Program-made: the position numbers and the translations under genes
Shown: piece after piece, positions 62,300-64,000 of the stretch
Position numbering within the stretch: the first letter of the stretch is position 1
Layout: the number at the start of each line of letters is the position of its first letter
Notes under the pieces: generated by a model
What the model was told of the DNA's origin: nothing
What the model saw: only the letters and a program-made list of their open reading frames with translations
Databases searched by the model: none
From: Amycolatopsis nigrescens CSC17Ta-90
GTDB lineage: Bacteria; Actinomycetota; Actinomycetes; Mycobacteriales; Pseudonocardiaceae
Assembly: GCF_000384315.1 (NCBI RefSeq)
Contig: NZ_ARVW01000001.1
Location: forward strand, 5,146,157-5,210,156
Length of the DNA stretch: 64,000 bases
Direction: 5' to 3'

Positions 62300-63079
62300 G
62301 TGGCGAGAAAAGATGGCAGGAACGACGACCAGCTCCGGGACGTGAAGATCACGCGCGGATACCAGCAGTGGCCGGCCGGTTCGGTGCTGATCGAGTTCGG
62401 CAACACGCGCGTGCTGTGCGCGGCCAGCGTTACCGAGGGGGTGCCGCGCTGGCGTTCCGGCTCCGGCCTCGGCTGGGTCACCGCGGAGTACGCGATGCTG
62501 CCCTCGGCGACCAACACGCGGAGCGACCGCGAGTCGGTGAAGGGCCGGATCGGCGGCCGCACGCACGAGATCTCCCGGCTGATCGGGCGTTCCCTGCGGG
62601 CCTGCATCGACCTCGCCGCGCTCGGCGAGAACACCATCGTGATCGACTGCGACGTGATCCAGGCCGACGGCGGCACCAGGACCGCGGCGATCACCGGCGG
62701 CTATGTCGCACTCGCCGACGCGGTCACCTGGCTCGGCGCCGCCAACCGGCTCGCGGATCCGCAGCCGCTGTCCTCGTCGGTGGCCGCGATCAGCGTCGGC
62801 GTGGTGGACGGCCGGGTCCGGCTGGACCTGCCGTACGAAGAGGACTCGCGGGCCGAGGTGGACATGAACGTTGTCGCCACCGACGCCGGCACGCTGATCG
62901 AGGTGCAGGGCACCGGCGAGGGCGCCACCTTCGCGCGGTCCACTTTGGACACCATGCTGGACATGGCGCTGGCGGGCTGCGCCGAGCTCACCCGGCAGCA
63001 GGTGGCGGCGTTGGCCGCCCCGTATCCCGGCGAGCTGCCCGAACCGCGTCCGGACAAGAAGTCGAAGGGCTCGAAATGA
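62300..63079 (+). CDS. rph: Ribonuclease PH
   Basis: 3'-5' phosphorolytic exonuclease that trims tRNA 3' ends. 259 residues: [25 protein letters not shown] at the start, the phosphate/RNA loop [20 protein letters not shown], and [20 protein letters not shown] at 62300 is 6 bases after TAGAGT (leaderless). The stop overlaps rdgB (ATGA). Syntenic with Rv1340. Confidence 0.97.
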   Translation: MARKDGRNDDQLRDVKITRGYQQWPAGSVLIEFGNTRVLCAASVTEGVPRWRSGSGLGWVTAEYAMLPSATNTRSDRESVKGRIGGRTHEISRLIGRSLRACIDLAALGENTIVIDCDVIQADGGTRTAAITGGYVALADAVTWLGAANRLADPQPLSSSVAAISVGVVDGRVRLDLPYEEDSRAEVDMNVVATDAGTLIEVQGTGEGATFARSTLDTMLDMALAGCAELTRQQVAALAAPYPGELPEPRPDKKSKGSK

Positions 63080-63693
63080 CCCGCCTCCTGCTGGCCACCC
63101 GCAACGCCAAGAAGCTGGAAGAGCTGCGCCGGATACTGGCCGCCGAGGGGATCGAAGGGCTCGAGGTGGTCGGCCTGGTCGATGTGGACGAGTTCGAAGA
63201 GGCGCCCGAGATCGGTGCCACCTTCGAGGAGAACGCGCTCGCCAAGGCCAGGGATGCGGCGGAGGCGACCGGCCTGCCGTCGATCGCGGACGACTCCGGG
63301 CTGAGCGTGGACGCGCTGAACGGGATGCCCGGCGTGCTCTCCGCGCGCTGGTCCGGCCGGCACGGTGACGACCAGGCCAACCTGGAGCTGGTGCTCGCCC
63401 AGCTCGCCGACGTGCCGGACGAACGCCGCGGCGCCGGCTTCGTGTGCGCCGCCGCGCTGGTCGATCCGGACGGCGACGAGGTCGTCGTGCACGGCGACTG
63501 GGGTGGCACTCTGGCCAGGAAACCCAGCGGTACCAACGGTTTCGGCTACGACCCGATCTTCGTGCCGGACGATGAGGAGCGCACCTCCGCCGAACTGGAC
63601 CCGGCGGAAAAGGACGCGCTGTCCCACCGCGGCATCGCCCTGCGCGCCCTGCTTCCCCACCTACGCGAGCTGGCCGACGAGGTCAGGCGGTGA
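63076..63693 (+). CDS. rdgB: RdgB/HAM1 dITP/XTP pyrophosphatase
   Basis: Removes deaminated purine nucleotides (dITP, XTP) from the pool. 205 residues. [18 protein letters not shown] at the start, [26 protein letters not shown] and [12 protein letters not shown] are the family's binding and catalytic parts. ATG at 63076 overlaps rph. Its last 11 bases overlap the convergent bcp gene. Confidence 0.96.
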   Translation: MTRLLLATRNAKKLEELRRILAAEGIEGLEVVGLVDVDEFEEAPEIGATFEENALAKARDAAEATGLPSIADDSGLSVDALNGMPGVLSARWSGRHGDDQANLELVLAQLADVPDERRGAGFVCAAALVDPDGDEVVVHGDWGGTLARKPSGTNGFGYDPIFVPDDEERTSAELDPAEKDALSHRGIALRALLPHLRELADEVRR

Positions 63694-64000
63694 GTTTGAG
63701 GTCCTTGAGCAGCTTGGCCACGTGCCCGGTGGCGCGGACGTTGTACTGCGCGACCGCGATCTCGCCCTCCGGGTCGACCACGAAGGTGGACCGGATGACG
63801 CCCTGCACCACGCGGCCGTAGTTCTTCTTCTCGCCGAACGCGCCCCACTCGGTGAGCACGGTCTTCTCCGGGTCGCTCAGCAGCGGGAAGGTCAGCTGCT
63901 CGGCTTCGACGAACTTGGCCAGCTTCGCGGGCTTGTCCGGCGAAATGCCGAGCACCTGGTAGCCGGCGCCGTTGAGCTGGGCGAGGCTGTCGCGGAAGTC
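63683..64000 (-). CDS. bcp: Thioredoxin-dependent thiol peroxidase Bcp (5' part outside window)
   Basis: Peroxiredoxin Q-type peroxidase. 105 residues of the C-terminal part are present: AQLNGAGYQVLGISPDKPAKL, then PLLSDPEKTVLTEWGAFGEK and STFVVDPEGEI. The peroxidatic Cys lies upstream of the edge. The frame is open to base 64000, so the gene starts outside. Convergent with rdgB by 11 bases. Confidence 0.92.
   Translation of the reverse strand, partial: DFRDSLAQLNGAGYQVLGISPDKPAKLAKFVEAEQLTFPLLSDPEKTVLTEWGAFGEKKNYGRVVQGVIRSTFVVDPEGEIAVAQYNVRATGHVAKLLKDLKLTA

Overview
The window is high-GC, densely packed chromosomal DNA with many GTG and TTG starts, frequent 4-base ATGA/GTGA overlaps and many leaderless starts. 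This fits an actinomycete, most likely a Pseudonocardiaceae member such as Amycolatopsis (inference). Gene order supports this. The cobalamin adenosyltransferase-murA pair, and the long run dinG / pncB / clpS / DUF2017 / P1 peptidase / mec / cysO / cysM / rhomboid / murI / metallo-hydrolase / rph / rdgB, follow the Mycobacterium tuberculosis order Rv1314c-Rv1315 and Rv1329c-Rv1341. I recognised no rRNA, tRNA or CRISPR array.

Layout. 1-12.5 kb: biotin uptake (bioM, bioY), a B12 adenosyltransferase, an M16 peptidase, murA with Asp at the fosfomycin site, a LysE exporter, the B12-dependent ethylmalonyl-CoA mutase meaA, the ectoine uptake operon ehuBCDA behind a recognisable promoter and palindrome, a nitronate monooxygenase and an enoyl-CoA hydratase. 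12.5-21.95 kb: an integrated element with a tyrosine integrase, a MerR-type small HTH protein, a prim-pol, a DUF3631 ATPase, an HK97 major capsid protein, and a cargo or control module made of an XRE-TPR regulator, a SLOG-like protein and divergent unknown genes. It has no portal, terminase, protease, tail or conjugation gene, so it looks like a phage satellite or its remnant. Its ends are the two halves of one 14-bp inverted repeat, as if it had inserted into the loop of a host hairpin.

22-41 kb: an FG-GAP secreted protein, a Nudix hydrolase, the mismatch endonuclease nucS, a sodium:solute symporter with a small membrane partner, a two-module lipoprotein, and the dihydroxyacetone kinase operon dhaK-dhaL-(58-aa ORF)-dhaM. 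Convergent to that operon are two tandem, strongly translated amphipathic micro-peptides of 21 and 24 aa that I cannot assign to a described family. Next come a double 3-hydroxyacyl-CoA dehydrogenase, an FmdB zinc ribbon, phosphatases, regulators and a membrane operon (MBL hydrolase, DedA, holin-like phosphatase).

41-64 kb: ctaD, serB, a PTH2-type hydrolase, OsmC, an exported beta-carbonic anhydrase, dinG, a KDG kinase / KDPG aldolase / nicotinamidase cluster next to pncB, the clpS-DUF2017-peptidase group, the mec-cysO-cysM cysteine pathway with an unusual CysO C-terminus, two tandem rhomboids, murI, a metallo-hydrolase whose 3' end overlaps a convergent flippase-like gene by 174 bp, a secreted protein, rph, rdgB and the 3' part of bcp.
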